A stretch of DNA of 64,000 nucleotides from Leisingera aquaemixtae (GCF_001458395.1 NZ_CYSR01000030.1:620001-684000), one strand, 5' to 3'; positions 33,421 through 42,771 are shown, numbered from the stretch's first letter. Program-made: numbers and translations. Notes: generated from the letters alone by a model not told the origin.

Positions 33421-33912
33421 ATGGACACCGACCCTTTGGACATACACGCGCTGCCCGGCCACCTGATCCGGCGGCTGCACCAGATCTCCGTGGCCCAGTT
33501 CATGGAACGGATGGCGGCGGAAGGCGCCGACCTGACACCGGTGCAGTTTTCCGCCCTGGCCGCCATCTGCCGCCACCCCGGCATCGACCAGGCCTCTGTC
33601 GCGGGCCTCATCGCCTATGACCGCGCCACCTTGGGCAAGGTGGTGGACCGGCTGGTCGACAAGGGGCTGGTGGCGCGCCGGATCTCGGCTGCCGACCGCC
33701 GCGCCCGCGAGGTCAGCCTGACCCGCGACGGCGAGGCGCTGCTGAAGCGGATCCTGCCGGTGGTCCGGGCCGCGCAGCCCGCGATTTTCACCGGCCTCAC
33801 CGCGGCGGAGCAGGAAACCTTCGTGGCCCTGCTGCGCAAGGCAACTCTTGCCGCCAATGAGCTGAGCCGGGCGCCGCAGCGCGACCTGCCCAGCAGCCAG
33901 GCCGCCGAATAA
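33421..33912 (+). CDS. MarR-family transcriptional regulator
   Basis: A 163-residue winged-helix protein. The DNA-binding part is at about residues 40-105: GIDQASVAGLIAYDRATLGKVVDRLVDKGLV is the helix-turn-helix region (recognition part ATLGKVVDRL), followed by the wing RRISAADRRAREVSLT with the conserved Asp/Arg. The ligand is unknown. I chose the ATG at 33421 with AAGGACCAGGA upstream; the frame is open earlier but has no better start. It ends four bases before the convergent SRAP gene, so the target genes are not evident from the layout. Confidence 0.88.
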   Translation: MDTDPLDIHALPGHLIRRLHQISVAQFMERMAAEGADLTPVQFSALAAICRHPGIDQASVAGLIAYDRATLGKVVDRLVDKGLVARRISAADRRAREVSLTRDGEALLKRILPVVRAAQPAIFTGLTAAEQETFVALLRKATLAANELSRAPQRDLPSSQAAE

Positions 33913-33916
33913 ACGC

Positions 33917-34606
33917 TCAGATCAGGCGGCCGCGCGGGGTATCGCCCGCCTCAAACGGCTCGATCAGCTCCGGCCCCTCAGCCCGGTTTGAGTTCACCGC
34001 CGGATCAACCCGGTGATAGCCCAGCACGCCCTCCGCCCCCGGCTGCATCAGCGCCGCGGCGCCGTGGCCCGCCTCGCCCAGCCATTTGCCCCAGTCTTCC
34101 GGCTCCAGGATCAGCGGCATCCGGTGGTGGATCGCCGACAGCCCCTGATTGGCGGCGGTGGTGACAATCGCGCAGGTCTTGACCGGATCGTCCGTGCCCC
34201 AGCTCTGCCAGACGGCGGCAAAGGCAATCGGCGCGCCGTCGCTGCGGTAGATGTACCGGGGCAGCCGGGCGCCGTCCTCTGCCTTGGTCCATTCGTAAAA
34301 GCCGCTGGCCGGGATCAGGCAGCGCCGTTCGCGGGCTGCGGCGGCAAAGGCAGGCTTTTGCGCAATCGTCTCTGCCCGCGCGTTGATCAGCAGCGGCCCG
34401 GTGGTTTGCGTCTTGTACCAATGCGGCAGGAAGCCCCAGCGCATGGCAACCAGCTGCCGCCCGCCCTCGCCCGCCTGCACCGCATGCACCGGATTGGTCG
34501 GGCAGACGTTGAAGTCCGGAACCTTCGGCAGATTGTTGGCAGGCTGCGCCGCAAACAGCTGCGCCATTGCATCACTGGGCAGGGTTATGGCAAATCGTCC
34601 GCACAT
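33917..34606 (-). CDS. SRAP-domain (SOS response-associated peptidase, YedK/HMCES) protein
   Basis: The 229-residue protein starts MCGRF, with Cys2 as the catalytic residue that forms a thiazolidine crosslink to abasic sites in single-stranded DNA. NARAETI, RCLIPASGFYEW and the late HHRMPLIL (with the catalytic His) are the SRAP marks. HMCES-type proteins shield abasic sites from strand breakage during replication. The gene stands alone, convergent with the MarR gene and divergent from the TPR-sulfotransferase gene. Confidence 0.93.
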   Translation of the reverse strand: MCGRFAITLPSDAMAQLFAAQPANNLPKVPDFNVCPTNPVHAVQAGEGGRQLVAMRWGFLPHWYKTQTTGPLLINARAETIAQKPAFAAAARERRCLIPASGFYEWTKAEDGARLPRYIYRSDGAPIAFAAVWQSWGTDDPVKTCAIVTTAANQGLSAIHHRMPLILEPEDWGKWLGEAGHGAAALMQPGAEGVLGYHRVDPAVNSNRAEGPELIEPFEAGDTPRGRLI

Positions 34607-34696
34607 GCTGATTTCTAACCCAGGCTGCGGCGCATTTGCAAAGCCTCCCGCCGCCCCGGATTTTCAGCCGCCCTGACAGGATGATAGATAGGCCTC

Positions 34697-36445
34697 ATGA
34701 CTCTCCAGAACGATCTCCAGTCCGCCTTGGGTTTTCTCAATCAGGGCAAGTTCAAACAGGCGCTGAAGCAGTCCAAGGGCGGCATGAAACGGCACAAGAA
34801 CCACCCGGATTTTCCTAATATCGCCGGCATCTCCCTGTCGGGCCTGGGCAAGCACCGCGATGCCGTGCCCTATTTCAAAAAGGCGCTGGCGCTGGCCCCC
34901 GGCTTTCACGACGCCCGCAAGAACCTGGCGCAGACGCTTTTGTTCCTGCAGCAGGGCGAACCGGCAATGAAGCTGCTGGAGCGGGTGCTGAAAGACCAGC
35001 CCGGCGATCAGGCGGCACTCTATCTGCAGGCGCAGGCGCATCTGGTGATGAACGACGCGGAGGCCGCGATTGAGACCGCAACCGCCGCGCTGGCCCGCGA
35101 CCCGCGCCAGCCGCGGATGCTGCGGCTGCGCGCCACCGCCTGGAACACGCTGGGCGATGAAAAGGCGGCGCTGGCGGATTATCAGGCCGCGCTCAAGGTG
35201 AACCCCAACGACGCCGACGCGCTGCAGAACGCCAGCCTGCTGCTGGCCCGGCTGATGCGCCAGGACGAGGCCACCGAGGCCGCGCAAAGGGCCGTCGCCG
35301 TGGCCCCCCAGAACGTGGAGGCGCGCCGGCGCCTGGCCAGCCAGCTGATTTCCAACGGCGCAACCGCCGCCGCGCGCGAACACTGCCTGGCATTGCTGGA
35401 ACTGGACCCCAAGGACACCCAGGTGCTGGAGATGCTGGCCCGCATCAGCAGCCGCGAGCAGAACGCGGAGCTGCTGCCCATCGCGCAGAAGGCACTGAAA
35501 TCCGCCGCGCCCCGCTCGCTCGACCGCGCCAACGCCAGTTTCGCCCTCGCACGTATTGCCGATCAGGCCGGCGACAAGGAGGCCTTCGCCGCCCATAATG
35601 ACGAGGCGAACGCCTGCATGGCCGCCCAGACGCCCTATGACTACGAGGAAAGCGAGCGCCAGTTCAGCCGCATCATGGCCGCCTTCCCGGAGGCGGTCAC
35701 CCCGGTGGACACCGCGCCCCAAGGCCCCCGCCCGATCTATGTGGTGGGGATGCCGCGTTCCGGCACCACCTTGACCGAAACCGTGATCGGCCTGCACCCC
35801 GATGTGTTCCCGCTGGGCGAACGCGGCGTGCCGGCCTTCCTGCTGCATCCCTATCTGGACAAGGATCAGGACTTCACGCCAGAGGCCGCCCGCAATTTCG
35901 TCGCGGAGGACATCAGCCGCCTGCCCGAAATGCCCGAAGGCACGGCGGCCTATGTCGACAAGATGCCCGACAATTACCGCCTCTTGGGCCACCTTCTGAC
36001 CGCTTACCCGGATGCACGCTTTGTTCATCTTTGCCGCGACCCGCGCGATGTGGCGCTGTCGATCTGGCGCGGCTATTTCTCCGGCAGCTCGCTCACCTAT
36101 GCCTATGATTTGAAGGCGATGGCGCACCGCTTCAACCTCTATGGCCGCCTGATGCAGCACTGGCGGCAGGTGATGCCCGGCCGGATCTATGACCTGCGCT
36201 ACGAAGACTTCGTGTCCGATATCGAGGGCGAAAGCCACAAGCTCGCGGACTTCTGCGGGCTGGAGTGGGTCGAGGACATGGCCCACCCGGAACGGCACGA
36301 GGGCCAGGTTCTGACTCTGTCGAACACGCAAGTCAGGCAGACGGCGCACACCCGCTCGATCGGCAAATGGGAGAAATACGCCGACCTTCTGACGCCCTTC
36401 ATCGACGGGCTGGACCCGGAAATATGGCCGGAAATCAAAGGGTAA
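34697..36445 (+). CDS. TPR-sulfotransferase fusion protein
   Basis: The 582-residue protein has about seven TPR helix pairs in residues 5-300 (for example HRDAVPYFKKALALAPGFHDA and EKAALADYQAALKVNPNDADAL) followed by a PAPS-type sulfotransferase domain. The 5'-phosphosulfate loop is GMPRSGTTLTE at about 351-361, and the 3'-phosphate-binding stretch is FVHLCRDPRDVALSIW. No signal or membrane segment is seen. Family members sulfate sugars, peptides or small molecules; many are found in Roseobacters and the acceptor is unknown here. It converges on the DUF1992 gene with a six-base gap. Confidence 0.88.
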   Translation: MTLQNDLQSALGFLNQGKFKQALKQSKGGMKRHKNHPDFPNIAGISLSGLGKHRDAVPYFKKALALAPGFHDARKNLAQTLLFLQQGEPAMKLLERVLKDQPGDQAALYLQAQAHLVMNDAEAAIETATAALARDPRQPRMLRLRATAWNTLGDEKAALADYQAALKVNPNDADALQNASLLLARLMRQDEATEAAQRAVAVAPQNVEARRRLASQLISNGATAAAREHCLALLELDPKDTQVLEMLARISSREQNAELLPIAQKALKSAAPRSLDRANASFALARIADQAGDKEAFAAHNDEANACMAAQTPYDYEESERQFSRIMAAFPEAVTPVDTAPQGPRPIYVVGMPRSGTTLTETVIGLHPDVFPLGERGVPAFLLHPYLDKDQDFTPEAARNFVAEDISRLPEMPEGTAAYVDKMPDNYRLLGHLLTAYPDARFVHLCRDPRDVALSIWRGYFSGSSLTYAYDLKAMAHRFNLYGRLMQHWRQVMPGRIYDLRYEDFVSDIEGESHKLADFCGLEWVEDMAHPERHEGQVLTLSNTQVRQTAHTRSIGKWEKYADLLTPFIDGLDPEIWPEIKG

Positions 36446-36451
36446 CGGGGC

Positions 36452-36760
36452 CTACTTGGTATAGGCCTTGCGCGCGATCTCGATCCGCGCATCCATCATC
36501 GACATCTCTTTCAGGATCTCCTGCCGGCGGCTGCGGTCGCCGGCCTCGCGCAGTTCTTCCCGCAGGCGCTGCAGCTCACGCGACAGGCTGACGAACTCCG
36601 GCACCCCGCCGCTCTCACGCACCAGCCGGTTGACCAGCGCATTCTCCGGGTCGTCGCATTGCGGCAGCGGCTTGCCCGCGCCCTGCAGATTATCAAAGGC
36701 GCCGTCCTTCTCGGCGGCTTCGATCCGGGCATTGATGAGGTCGATCAGCGGGTGGTCCAT
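36452..36760 (-). CDS. DUF1992 (DnaJ-homologue C28-like) protein
   Basis: A 102-residue soluble protein that matches the DUF1992 domain: ARIEAAEKDGAFDNLQGAGKPL is the hallmark, of which GAFDNLQGAGKPLP is the best conserved, followed by a Glu/Arg-rich helix to the end. The domain is also found in the DNAJC28 family. Its role in bacteria is unknown. It is transcribed away from a 22-base perfect palindrome that lies 112 bases before its start. Confidence 0.85.
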   Translation of the reverse strand: MDHPLIDLINARIEAAEKDGAFDNLQGAGKPLPQCDDPENALVNRLVRESGGVPEFVSLSRELQRLREELREAGDRSRRQEILKEMSMMDARIEIARKAYTK

Positions 36761-36871
36761 GGCCGTATTCTGCCACGCGTTCTGACCGTGCGAAAGCCCC
36801 CGCCAGCCCGTTAACGAAGGGCCGGCGAAGGTTAAATATGCATAAAATTAATGCGGCAGCCCTCCTGCCCG

Positions 36872-36893
36872 AATGTTTCGCGCGCGAAACATT
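36872..36893. repeat. 22-base perfect palindrome between ushA-like and DUF1992 genes
   Basis: AATGTTTCGCG followed directly by CGCGAAACATT, with no mismatch and no loop. It is in the 162-base gap after the 5'-nucleotidase stop (minus strand) and before the DUF1992 start. There is no T run on either side. It looks more like a protein-binding site than a terminator. A second dyad, GGTCCG-GTC-CGGACC, lies at 36895-36909. Confidence 0.6.
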
Positions 36894-36922
36894 GGGTCCG
36901 GTCCGGACCTATGCGCCGCGGC

Positions 36923-38503
36923 CTATTTCACCTGCGCAATCCGCCCGTCGGTGTAGGGCGTATAGGGGCCTTGGGCGGCCAAGTATTCCGCCAGCACATC
37001 CGCCAGGTCCGGGCCGAAGTCATAGGCGTTCTTGTCGTCGCCTTCGAACATCGCATAACCGTCGCCGCCGTTGCGGACGTAGTCGTTGGTCACCACCACA
37101 TAGGTCTTGGCCGGATCAATCGGAACAAACCCGTCGCCCTCCGCCACCATCACTTCCTTGACCCGGCCCGCGTTCGGCGCGGCAGAGCTGTCCCAGCTGA
37201 ATTTCAGACCCGCCACCTGCGGGAAGCGGCCCTTGACGTCCTCCACCTGGCTGACTCCGTTCTCCAGCGCCTCGACCAGCGTTTTGCCGTCAATCTCAAA
37301 GGTCGACAGCGTGTTCTGGAACGGCAGGATGGTCAGCACCTCGCCCATGGTGACTTCGCCCGCATCCAGGCTGGCGCGAATCCCGCCGGAGTTGGCGATG
37401 GCAATGGTCACGCCCTGATCCTTGACCCGGTCGAGCATGGCATCGGCCACCAGATTGCCCATCTGGCACTCCTGCACGCGGCAGACATCGCGGCTGCCTT
37501 CGATGGGTTCAGCCGCTTCAGCAACAACCTTGTTGCGGATCTCGTCCAGCGGCTGCGCCAGTTCCGCGATCCGGTCCAGCGTGGCCGCATCTTCACTGAC
37601 GGCGGCATCCATGATCAGCGGCTCGCCGTCCGCGCGGATCACATTGCCCGCGTCGTCAAACGTCACGGTGAGTTCGCCCAGGAACTTGCCATAGGCATAG
37701 GCCTGCACGATCTGCACCCCGTTCACCACGGTGGGATACGGTCCAACAGCCTTGTCCGAGGTGTTGGACAGATAGGTGTTCGAATGCCCGCCCACGATCA
37801 CATCCACCCCTGTGGTCTCCGCCGCCACCCGCTGGTCCACGCCATAGCCGGAGTGGCTGAGGACCACGATCTTGTTCACCTCGTCGGCAGTCAGCCGGTC
37901 CACCTCCGCCTGCACCGCCGCCACGGGGTCGGAGAACTGCACGTTCTTGCCGGGGCTTGCCAGCTCATGCGTGTCCTCCGGTGTCAGGCCGATCAGGCCG
38001 ATCTTCTCGCCGCCGCGCTCGATCACGGTGGATTTCTTCAGCACATCCGCCAGCGCCGGTTCCGCGGACACATCCGCGTTGGACATCAGCACCGGAAACC
38101 CCACCGCATCCATGAACCCGCGCAGCACCTCCGGCCCGTCGTCGAATTCATGGTTGCCGACGGTCATCCCGTCATAGCCCAGCTTGGTCATGAACTCCGC
38201 CGCGGCCTTGCCCTTGTAGTAGGTATAGAACAACGAGCCCTGGAACTGGTCGCCGCCATCCACCAGGATCGCGTTTTCCGCCCGCGCCCGCGCGTCCGCG
38301 ATGGCAGTCACCAGCCGCGCGGTGCCGCCGAAACACTTTCCTTCCGCCTGATCCTCGGCATCGCAGGTGCTGTCGTATTTGTTGATCGGCTCAAACCGCG
38401 AATGAAAGTCGTTGGTGTGCAGGATGGTCAGCCTGTACTCGGCCGCCGCTGCACCGGCGGTCAGGGCCAGGGCTGCAACCGAAGTGAGAATGCGTGCAAT
38501 CAT
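36923..38503 (-). CDS. Periplasmic 5'-nucleotidase (UshA/NadN type)
   Basis: The 526-residue product has a Sec signal (about 1-20, ending AAAAE) and the two domains of 5'-nucleotidases. The metallophosphatase domain shows HTNDFHSRFEP (29-39), DGGDQFQGS, GNHEFDDG, VLSHSGYGVD and VGGHSNT for the two metals. The C-terminal nucleotide-binding domain contains NSGGIRASLDAG and NDYVRNGGDGY. It dephosphorylates extracellular nucleotides or related esters (UDP-sugars, NAD fragments); the exact substrate is open. It may supply nucleosides to the salvage genes at 60149-63764, but nothing links them in sequence. Confidence 0.9.
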   Translation of the reverse strand: MIARILTSVAALALTAGAAAAEYRLTILHTNDFHSRFEPINKYDSTCDAEDQAEGKCFGGTARLVTAIADARARAENAILVDGGDQFQGSLFYTYYKGKAAAEFMTKLGYDGMTVGNHEFDDGPEVLRGFMDAVGFPVLMSNADVSAEPALADVLKKSTVIERGGEKIGLIGLTPEDTHELASPGKNVQFSDPVAAVQAEVDRLTADEVNKIVVLSHSGYGVDQRVAAETTGVDVIVGGHSNTYLSNTSDKAVGPYPTVVNGVQIVQAYAYGKFLGELTVTFDDAGNVIRADGEPLIMDAAVSEDAATLDRIAELAQPLDEIRNKVVAEAAEPIEGSRDVCRVQECQMGNLVADAMLDRVKDQGVTIAIANSGGIRASLDAGEVTMGEVLTILPFQNTLSTFEIDGKTLVEALENGVSQVEDVKGRFPQVAGLKFSWDSSAAPNAGRVKEVMVAEGDGFVPIDPAKTYVVVTNDYVRNGGDGYAMFEGDDKNAYDFGPDLADVLAEYLAAQGPYTPYTDGRIAQVK

Positions 38504-38666
38504 GAGGAGCGCTCCCGTTGTTCTGTTTTAGAGAGAGCCTGCGCCCAAAGCCCGCGCCGGTCAAAGGGGAAAAGCCGGCCTGCCGCCTCCCCTTGCGTCA
38601 GCGTGACCAGCCGCCCCGCCTCCAATCCCCCTTGATTCCGCTGCAATCGCAGGGCATCAGGCGCTC

Positions 38667-39005
38667 ATGCTGATTTACAAGATTTTCCGGGCGGACGAAT
38701 GGGCCGCGCTGCAGGCCGAGGGCGAAACGCCCGGCGCGCCGATTGATGTTGCGGACGGCTACGTCCATTTCTCCACCGCCACCCAGGCGGCGGAAACCGC
38801 GGCCAAGCACTTTGCCGGCGCCGAGGGGCTGACCCTCTTGGCCTGCGATGCGGATGCGATGGGCGGCGATTTGAAATGGGAAGTGTCCCGCGGCGGCGGC
38901 GAGTTCCCGCATCTTTACCGCAATATCCGCATGTCGGACGTGGTCTGGGCCAAGCCGCTGCCGCTGGCGGAAAGAGTGCATCAGTTCCCCGAGGAGATGG
39001 CATGA
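38667..39005 (+). CDS. DUF952 family protein
   Basis: A 112-residue protein of the DUF952 family, whose marks are [10 protein letters not shown] at the start, [11 protein letters not shown], and the HLYRNI segment near the end. The family fold resembles ADP-ribosyltransferase-like or tRNA 2'-phosphotransferase-type folds, but the function is unproven. The stop overlaps the pyrD start as ATGA, so it is translated with pyrD. Confidence 0.88.
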   Translation: MLIYKIFRADEWAALQAEGETPGAPIDVADGYVHFSTATQAAETAAKHFAGAEGLTLLACDADAMGGDLKWEVSRGGGEFPHLYRNIRMSDVVWAKPLPLAERVHQFPEEMA

Positions 39006-40060
39006 AGCTGACGGAGAAGCTGGCCCTGGCGGCAATGCACCGGATTGATCCAGAGGCCGCGCACGGGCTGTCAATCAAGGCGCTGACCACGGGGCTGGCC
39101 CCGGCCCCCGGCCCAGTCACCTCATCCCGGCTCAGGACCACGCTGGCGGGGATTGAGCTGCCGAACCCGGTGGGCCTCGCCGCAGGCTATGACAAGAACG
39201 CCGAGGCGCTGGCGCCGCTGGCGAAGTCCGGCTTCGGCTTCATCGAGGTTGGCGCCGCCACCCCGCGCCCGCAGCCCGGCAACCCCAAGCCGCGCCTGTT
39301 CCGCCTGACCGAAGACAAGGCGGCGATCAACCGTTTCGGCTTCAACAACGAGGGCATGGAGGCGATTGGCATGCGCCTGTCGCAGCGGCCGCGCGATGCC
39401 GTCATCGGCTTGAACCTCGGCGCCAACAAGGACAGTGCCGACCGCGCCGCGGATTTTGCCAAGGTGCTGGCCCACTGCGGCGCGCATCTGGATTTCGCCA
39501 CCGTCAACGTGTCCTCCCCCAACACCGAGAAACTGCGCGACCTGCAGGGCAAGGCGGCCTTGTCCGCGCTGCTGGCAGGCGTCATTGAAACCCGCGACAG
39601 CCTCAGCCGCCGGGTGCCGGTTTTCCTGAAAATTGCCCCGGATCTGGACCGCGCAGGCATCGAGGACATCGCCGCCGTCGCGATGGAAAGCGGCATCGAC
39701 GCGGTGATTGCCACCAACACCACCCTCTCGCGGGACGGTTTGCAAAGCGCGCATAAGGACGAGGCCGGCGGCCTGTCCGGCGCGCCGCTGTTTGAAAAAT
39801 CCACCCGGGTTCTGGCGCAGTTGTCGGACCTGCTGGACGGCACCGTGCCGCTGGTCGGTGTCGGCGGCATCAGCACCGCGGAGCAGGCCTATGCCAAGAT
39901 CTGCGCCGGGGCCAGCGCCGTGCAGTTCTACACTGCCATGGTCTATGGCGGGTTGTCGCTGGCCGGTGACATTGCCCGCGGTCTGGATGAATTGCTGGCA
40001 CGCGACGGGTTTGACAATGTGGCGCAAGCGGTTGGAACAAAACGGAAGGACTGGCTGTGA
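39002..40060 (+). CDS. pyrD: Dihydroorotate dehydrogenase, class 2 (quinone)
   Basis: PyrD oxidises dihydroorotate to orotate in pyrimidine synthesis and passes electrons to quinone. The 352-residue product has the N-terminal amphipathic membrane-binding helices of class 2 ([20 protein letters not shown]), then the TIM barrel: [50 protein letters not shown] with the catalytic Ser of class 2, and GVGGIST for FMN phosphate. The ATG at 39002 with GAGGAGATGG upstream gives the usual length. It lies between the DUF952 and arsC-like genes with four-base overlaps. Confidence 0.96.
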   Translation: MKLTEKLALAAMHRIDPEAAHGLSIKALTTGLAPAPGPVTSSRLRTTLAGIELPNPVGLAAGYDKNAEALAPLAKSGFGFIEVGAATPRPQPGNPKPRLFRLTEDKAAINRFGFNNEGMEAIGMRLSQRPRDAVIGLNLGANKDSADRAADFAKVLAHCGAHLDFATVNVSSPNTEKLRDLQGKAALSALLAGVIETRDSLSRRVPVFLKIAPDLDRAGIEDIAAVAMESGIDAVIATNTTLSRDGLQSAHKDEAGGLSGAPLFEKSTRVLAQLSDLLDGTVPLVGVGGISTAEQAYAKICAGASAVQFYTAMVYGGLSLAGDIARGLDELLARDGFDNVAQAVGTKRKDWL

Positions 40061-40398
40061 TCACCTACTGGCATAACCCCCGCTGTTCGAAATCCCGCGC
40101 AGGCCTGGCGCTGCTGGAAGAACGCGGCGCTGACGTGCAGGTGCGGCTCTACCTGCAGGATGCGCCTTCGGTCGCGGAGATCAAGGCGGTGCAGGCGGCG
40201 CTTGGCGTTTCTGCGGTTCAGATGATGCGGACGGGCGAGAAGGTCTTCAAGGACCTGGGCTTGAGCAAGGGCAGCGCCGAGGAAGACCTGCTGGCGGCGA
40301 TGGCTGCGCATCCGGTCTTGATCGAGCGGCCGATTGCGATCAAGGACGGCAAGGCTGTGATCGGGCGGCCCACCGAGGCGATTGAAACGCTGCTGTAA
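40057..40398 (+). CDS. arsC: ArsC-family reductase (arsenate reductase-like)
   Basis: A 113-residue thioredoxin-fold protein with the ArsC mark [14 protein letters not shown], where the Cys (residue 10) is catalytic, and a late [19 protein letters not shown]. It fits glutaredoxin-dependent arsenate reductase or the related YfgD group. No ars operon is nearby, so arsenate reduction is only the family default. The start is a GTG overlapping the pyrD stop by four bases. Confidence 0.82.
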   Translation: MITYWHNPRCSKSRAGLALLEERGADVQVRLYLQDAPSVAEIKAVQAALGVSAVQMMRTGEKVFKDLGLSKGSAEEDLLAAMAAHPVLIERPIAIKDGKAVIGRPTEAIETLL

Positions 40399-40504
40399 CC
40401 GTTTCCCGGCGCGGGAAACGGCCAAAAATCCTGCGAGGATTTTTTGGCGCGGAGCGCCTGTTTTCCGCGCCGGAAAACGGGCCGGAATTCCCGCGGAATT
40501 CCGG
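40399..40504. repeat. String of five adjacent perfect hairpins
   Basis: In 106 bases there are five inverted repeats end to end: CCGTTTCCC/GGGAAACGG (40399-40421), AAAAATCCT/AGGATTTTT (40424-40444), GGCGC/GCGCC (40446-40458), GTTTTCCG/CGGAAAAC (40460-40478) and CCGGAATTCC/GGAATTCCGG (40482-40504). Loops are three to five bases. The first and fourth resemble each other. It fills the gap between the convergent arsC-like and MATE genes and must act at least as a transcription end; the AGGATTTTTT arm supplies a T run on the plus strand. Confidence 0.8.
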
Positions 40505-40509
40505 GCGGC

Positions 40510-41829
40510 TCAGGTGCCCACCTGCGCCTCCAGCCGCGGATAGCGCAGGCCCAGGGTCACCCCGCGGGCGATGTTCAGCACCATCAGCGACGCCCAGAGC
40601 CCGTGATTGCCGAACACCGGCACCAGCACCAGCAGCGCCAGCACGTAGACGCCCACCGCCTGCACCATCGCCCGGCGCATCTCGCGGGTCCAGGTGGCGC
40701 CGATATAGATGCCGTCAAACATGTAGCTCGCCACACTCAGCACCGGCGCCAGCACCACCCACAGCAAATAGGCACGGCCCGCGTCGCGCACCTCGGGCGC
40801 GGTGGCCATCAGGTCGATCACCGCAGGTCCGGCCAGGGCAAACCCCGCCCCCAGCAGCAGCGCGCCGCCGGTGCTCCATTGCGCGGCAATCACCGCTGCC
40901 CGGCGCAGCCGGGCGCGGGCGCGGGCGCCGACCGCCCCGCCCACCAGCGCTTCGGCGGCAAAGGCAAAGCCGTCGAGCGCAAAGGCGGTGACCGACAGGA
41001 ACTGCAGCAGGATCTGGTTGGCGGCCAGGTTCACGTCGCCGACGCCGGAGCTGATGAACAGGAAGGTGGTGAAAGACCCCGTCAGCAGCACCGAGCGCAC
41101 CATGATGTCGCCATTCACCCGCACCATCCGCTTGAGCCGCGCCGCGTCAAACACCCGCGCCCAGTCGCGCCACTGCTCGCCCGCAAAGGCATCGCGGCAC
41201 AGGTACAGCCCCAGCGCCAGCCCGGTCCATTCGGCAATCAGCGTGGCCAGGGCGACACCTTCGACGCCCCAGCCGAAGCCCAGCACGAACCACAGGTCCA
41301 GCACGATGTTCAGCCCGTTCATCCAGACCTGCAGCAGAAACACGCCGCGGGTGCGCTCCACCGCGATCAGCCAGCCGGTCACGGCATAAAGCGCAATGGT
41401 GGCGGGCGCGCCCCAGATGCGGATTTCCAGATAGGCGCGGGCCAGGCTTTCGACCTCGGGACTGGCAGGCGCCAGCGCAAAGGCGCCCCAGAACACTCCC
41501 GCTTGGGTGATGACAAAGACAGCCCCTGCGGCAAAACCCAGAAGCAGCCCGCGCATCAGCAGGGCGCCGGTTTCGGCCCAGTCCCCGGCCCCGCGCGCCT
41601 GAGCGGCCATGCCGGTGGTGCCCATGCGCAGGAAACCAAAAATCCAGTACACCGCCGCCAGGATCGCCGCGCCAATGCCGACGGCGCCGATCGGTGCGGC
41701 CTGCCCCATCTGGCCGACCACGCCGGTGTCTACGGCGCCCAGGATCGGCACGGTGGCATTGGACAGGACAATCGGCAAGGCGATCCTGAGCACCCGGGTG
41801 TGGGTGATCCCGGTGTCGGCGCTGGTCAT
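40510..41829 (-). CDS. MATE-family efflux transporter (DinF-like)
   Basis: A 439-residue membrane protein with twelve helices in two bundles. It has the MATE features ALPIVLSNATVPILGAVDTGVVG in helix 1 (landmark PILGAVDTGVVG) and GNxxxQxxAG-like small-residue segments. The drug or metabolite exported is unknown. Family members use proton or sodium gradients. It ends five bases before the hairpin string and begins five bases after the downstream thioesterase gene, so it is probably in one transcript with the two thioesterases. Confidence 0.9.
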   Translation of the reverse strand: MTSADTGITHTRVLRIALPIVLSNATVPILGAVDTGVVGQMGQAAPIGAVGIGAAILAAVYWIFGFLRMGTTGMAAQARGAGDWAETGALLMRGLLLGFAAGAVFVITQAGVFWGAFALAPASPEVESLARAYLEIRIWGAPATIALYAVTGWLIAVERTRGVFLLQVWMNGLNIVLDLWFVLGFGWGVEGVALATLIAEWTGLALGLYLCRDAFAGEQWRDWARVFDAARLKRMVRVNGDIMVRSVLLTGSFTTFLFISSGVGDVNLAANQILLQFLSVTAFALDGFAFAAEALVGGAVGARARARLRRAAVIAAQWSTGGALLLGAGFALAGPAVIDLMATAPEVRDAGRAYLLWVVLAPVLSVASYMFDGIYIGATWTREMRRAMVQAVGVYVLALLVLVPVFGNHGLWASLMVLNIARGVTLGLRYPRLEAQVGT

Positions 41830-41833
41830 GAAA

Positions 41834-42352
41834 TCAGCCTTCGCCGTTCGCGTCCTGCGGCATCAGGAAGTGGCCGGTGGCCTGGGCAAACAGCTTGTCC
41901 TTGTGGTCCTGCCAGGCCTCCACATGCACCGAGGCGTAGCGGCGGCCGGAGCGGTTCACCCGCGCCCGGGCATAGGCGTCGCGCGGCAGGCCGGAGCGCA
42001 GGTAGTCGACGGTAAAGTCGATGGTCTTGGGCTGGCGCGGCAGGTTGCCCTTGGCCATCTCGGCCGGGTCCAGATCGCCGGATTCGATGCGCGGCCACAG
42101 AAACGACCAGTTGAGCGTGATCATCGCCGTGATCTCCAGAAACGCCGCGGTCACGCCGCCGTGGATGGCCGGCAGAAACGGGTTGCCGATCAGCTTGTCC
42201 TCGAAATTCAGCTGCGCCGTCAGCTCATCGCCGCGTCGGTCGAAGGTCACGTTCAGAAAACGGATGTAGGGCACCGAATCCACCAGCGCCGACAGCGCGG
42301 CATCGCGGCGCTGCTTGACCACCTGGATCGGTTCGGGACGGGGGCGGCTCAA
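41834..42352 (-). CDS. PaaI-type hotdog thioesterase (second copy)
   Basis: The 172-residue product has a hotdog fold of the PaaI group, with the [15 protein letters not shown] helix (landmark [12 protein letters not shown]) that carries the catalytic acidic residue and a FTVDYLRSG strand. I chose a TTG at 42352 that overlaps the TGA of the upstream copy (TTGA); a GTG at 42322 is the other option. The frame is open upstream but is then antisense-like Arg/Pro-rich sequence and not coding. It likely cleaves acyl-CoA esters formed in the neighbouring acyl-CoA oxidation block. Confidence 0.78.
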   Translation of the reverse strand: MSRPRPEPIQVVKQRRDAALSALVDSVPYIRFLNVTFDRRGDELTAQLNFEDKLIGNPFLPAIHGGVTAAFLEITAMITLNWSFLWPRIESGDLDPAEMAKGNLPRQPKTIDFTVDYLRSGLPRDAYARARVNRSGRRYASVHVEAWQDHKDKLFAQATGHFLMPQDANGEG

Positions 42353-42771
42353 AACTTCTTCTCCACGGTAAAGGCGCCTGCGGCGGTGGCGACGGGGCGG
42401 TCCGCGTCCTCGTCCATCGCCACGGCGCGGACAAAGGCGACGGAGCGGGTGATGTGGTGGCAGGTGGCGCGGGTGGTGATTGTCTGTCCCGGCGTGGCAG
42501 GGCGCATGTAGTCGATGCGCAGGTCGATGGTGGCGGTGCCGCCGGGGGCCGAGGGGTGGCTCATCACCGCCGCGCCGCAGCATGTGTCCATCAGGGCTGA
42601 GACCGCGCCGCCGTGAATCACCCCGGTCGCCGGGTCGCCGATCAGCTTTTCGTCATAGGCCATCCGGATCTCTGCGGTGCCGTCGCCGATCTCTGTCAGC
42701 TTCATGCCCAGTTGCTTGGCATGGGGAATGGCTTCGATGAACTGGCGTGCGAGCTGGGTCTTGTCGGCCAT
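42349..42771 (-). CDS. PaaI-type hotdog thioesterase (first copy)
   Basis: A 140-residue hotdog-fold protein. [17 protein letters not shown] carries the PaaI-family acidic residue (Asp) on the central helix, followed by [12 protein letters not shown]. It should hydrolyse aryl- or acyl-CoA esters and recycle CoA. The ATG at 42771 has AAAGGGAC upstream; the frame is open 50 codons further but overlaps the divergent regulator promoter. It is the first gene of a minus-strand operon with the second copy and the MATE pump. Confidence 0.85.
   Translation of the reverse strand: MADKTQLARQFIEAIPHAKQLGMKLTEIGDGTAEIRMAYDEKLIGDPATGVIHGGAVSALMDTCCGAAVMSHPSAPGGTATIDLRIDYMRPATPGQTITTRATCHHITRSVAFVRAVAMDEDADRPVATAAGAFTVEKKF

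Noticed and set aside
36872-36893. ParB (parS) site
   Set aside because: The TGTTTC and GAAACA arms match but the centre is GCGCGC (18 bases in all) instead of the 16-base site, and no parAB is nearby; kept as an unassigned palindrome.
40399-40504. CRISPR array
   Set aside because: The five units differ in sequence, are palindromic and have no unique spacers.
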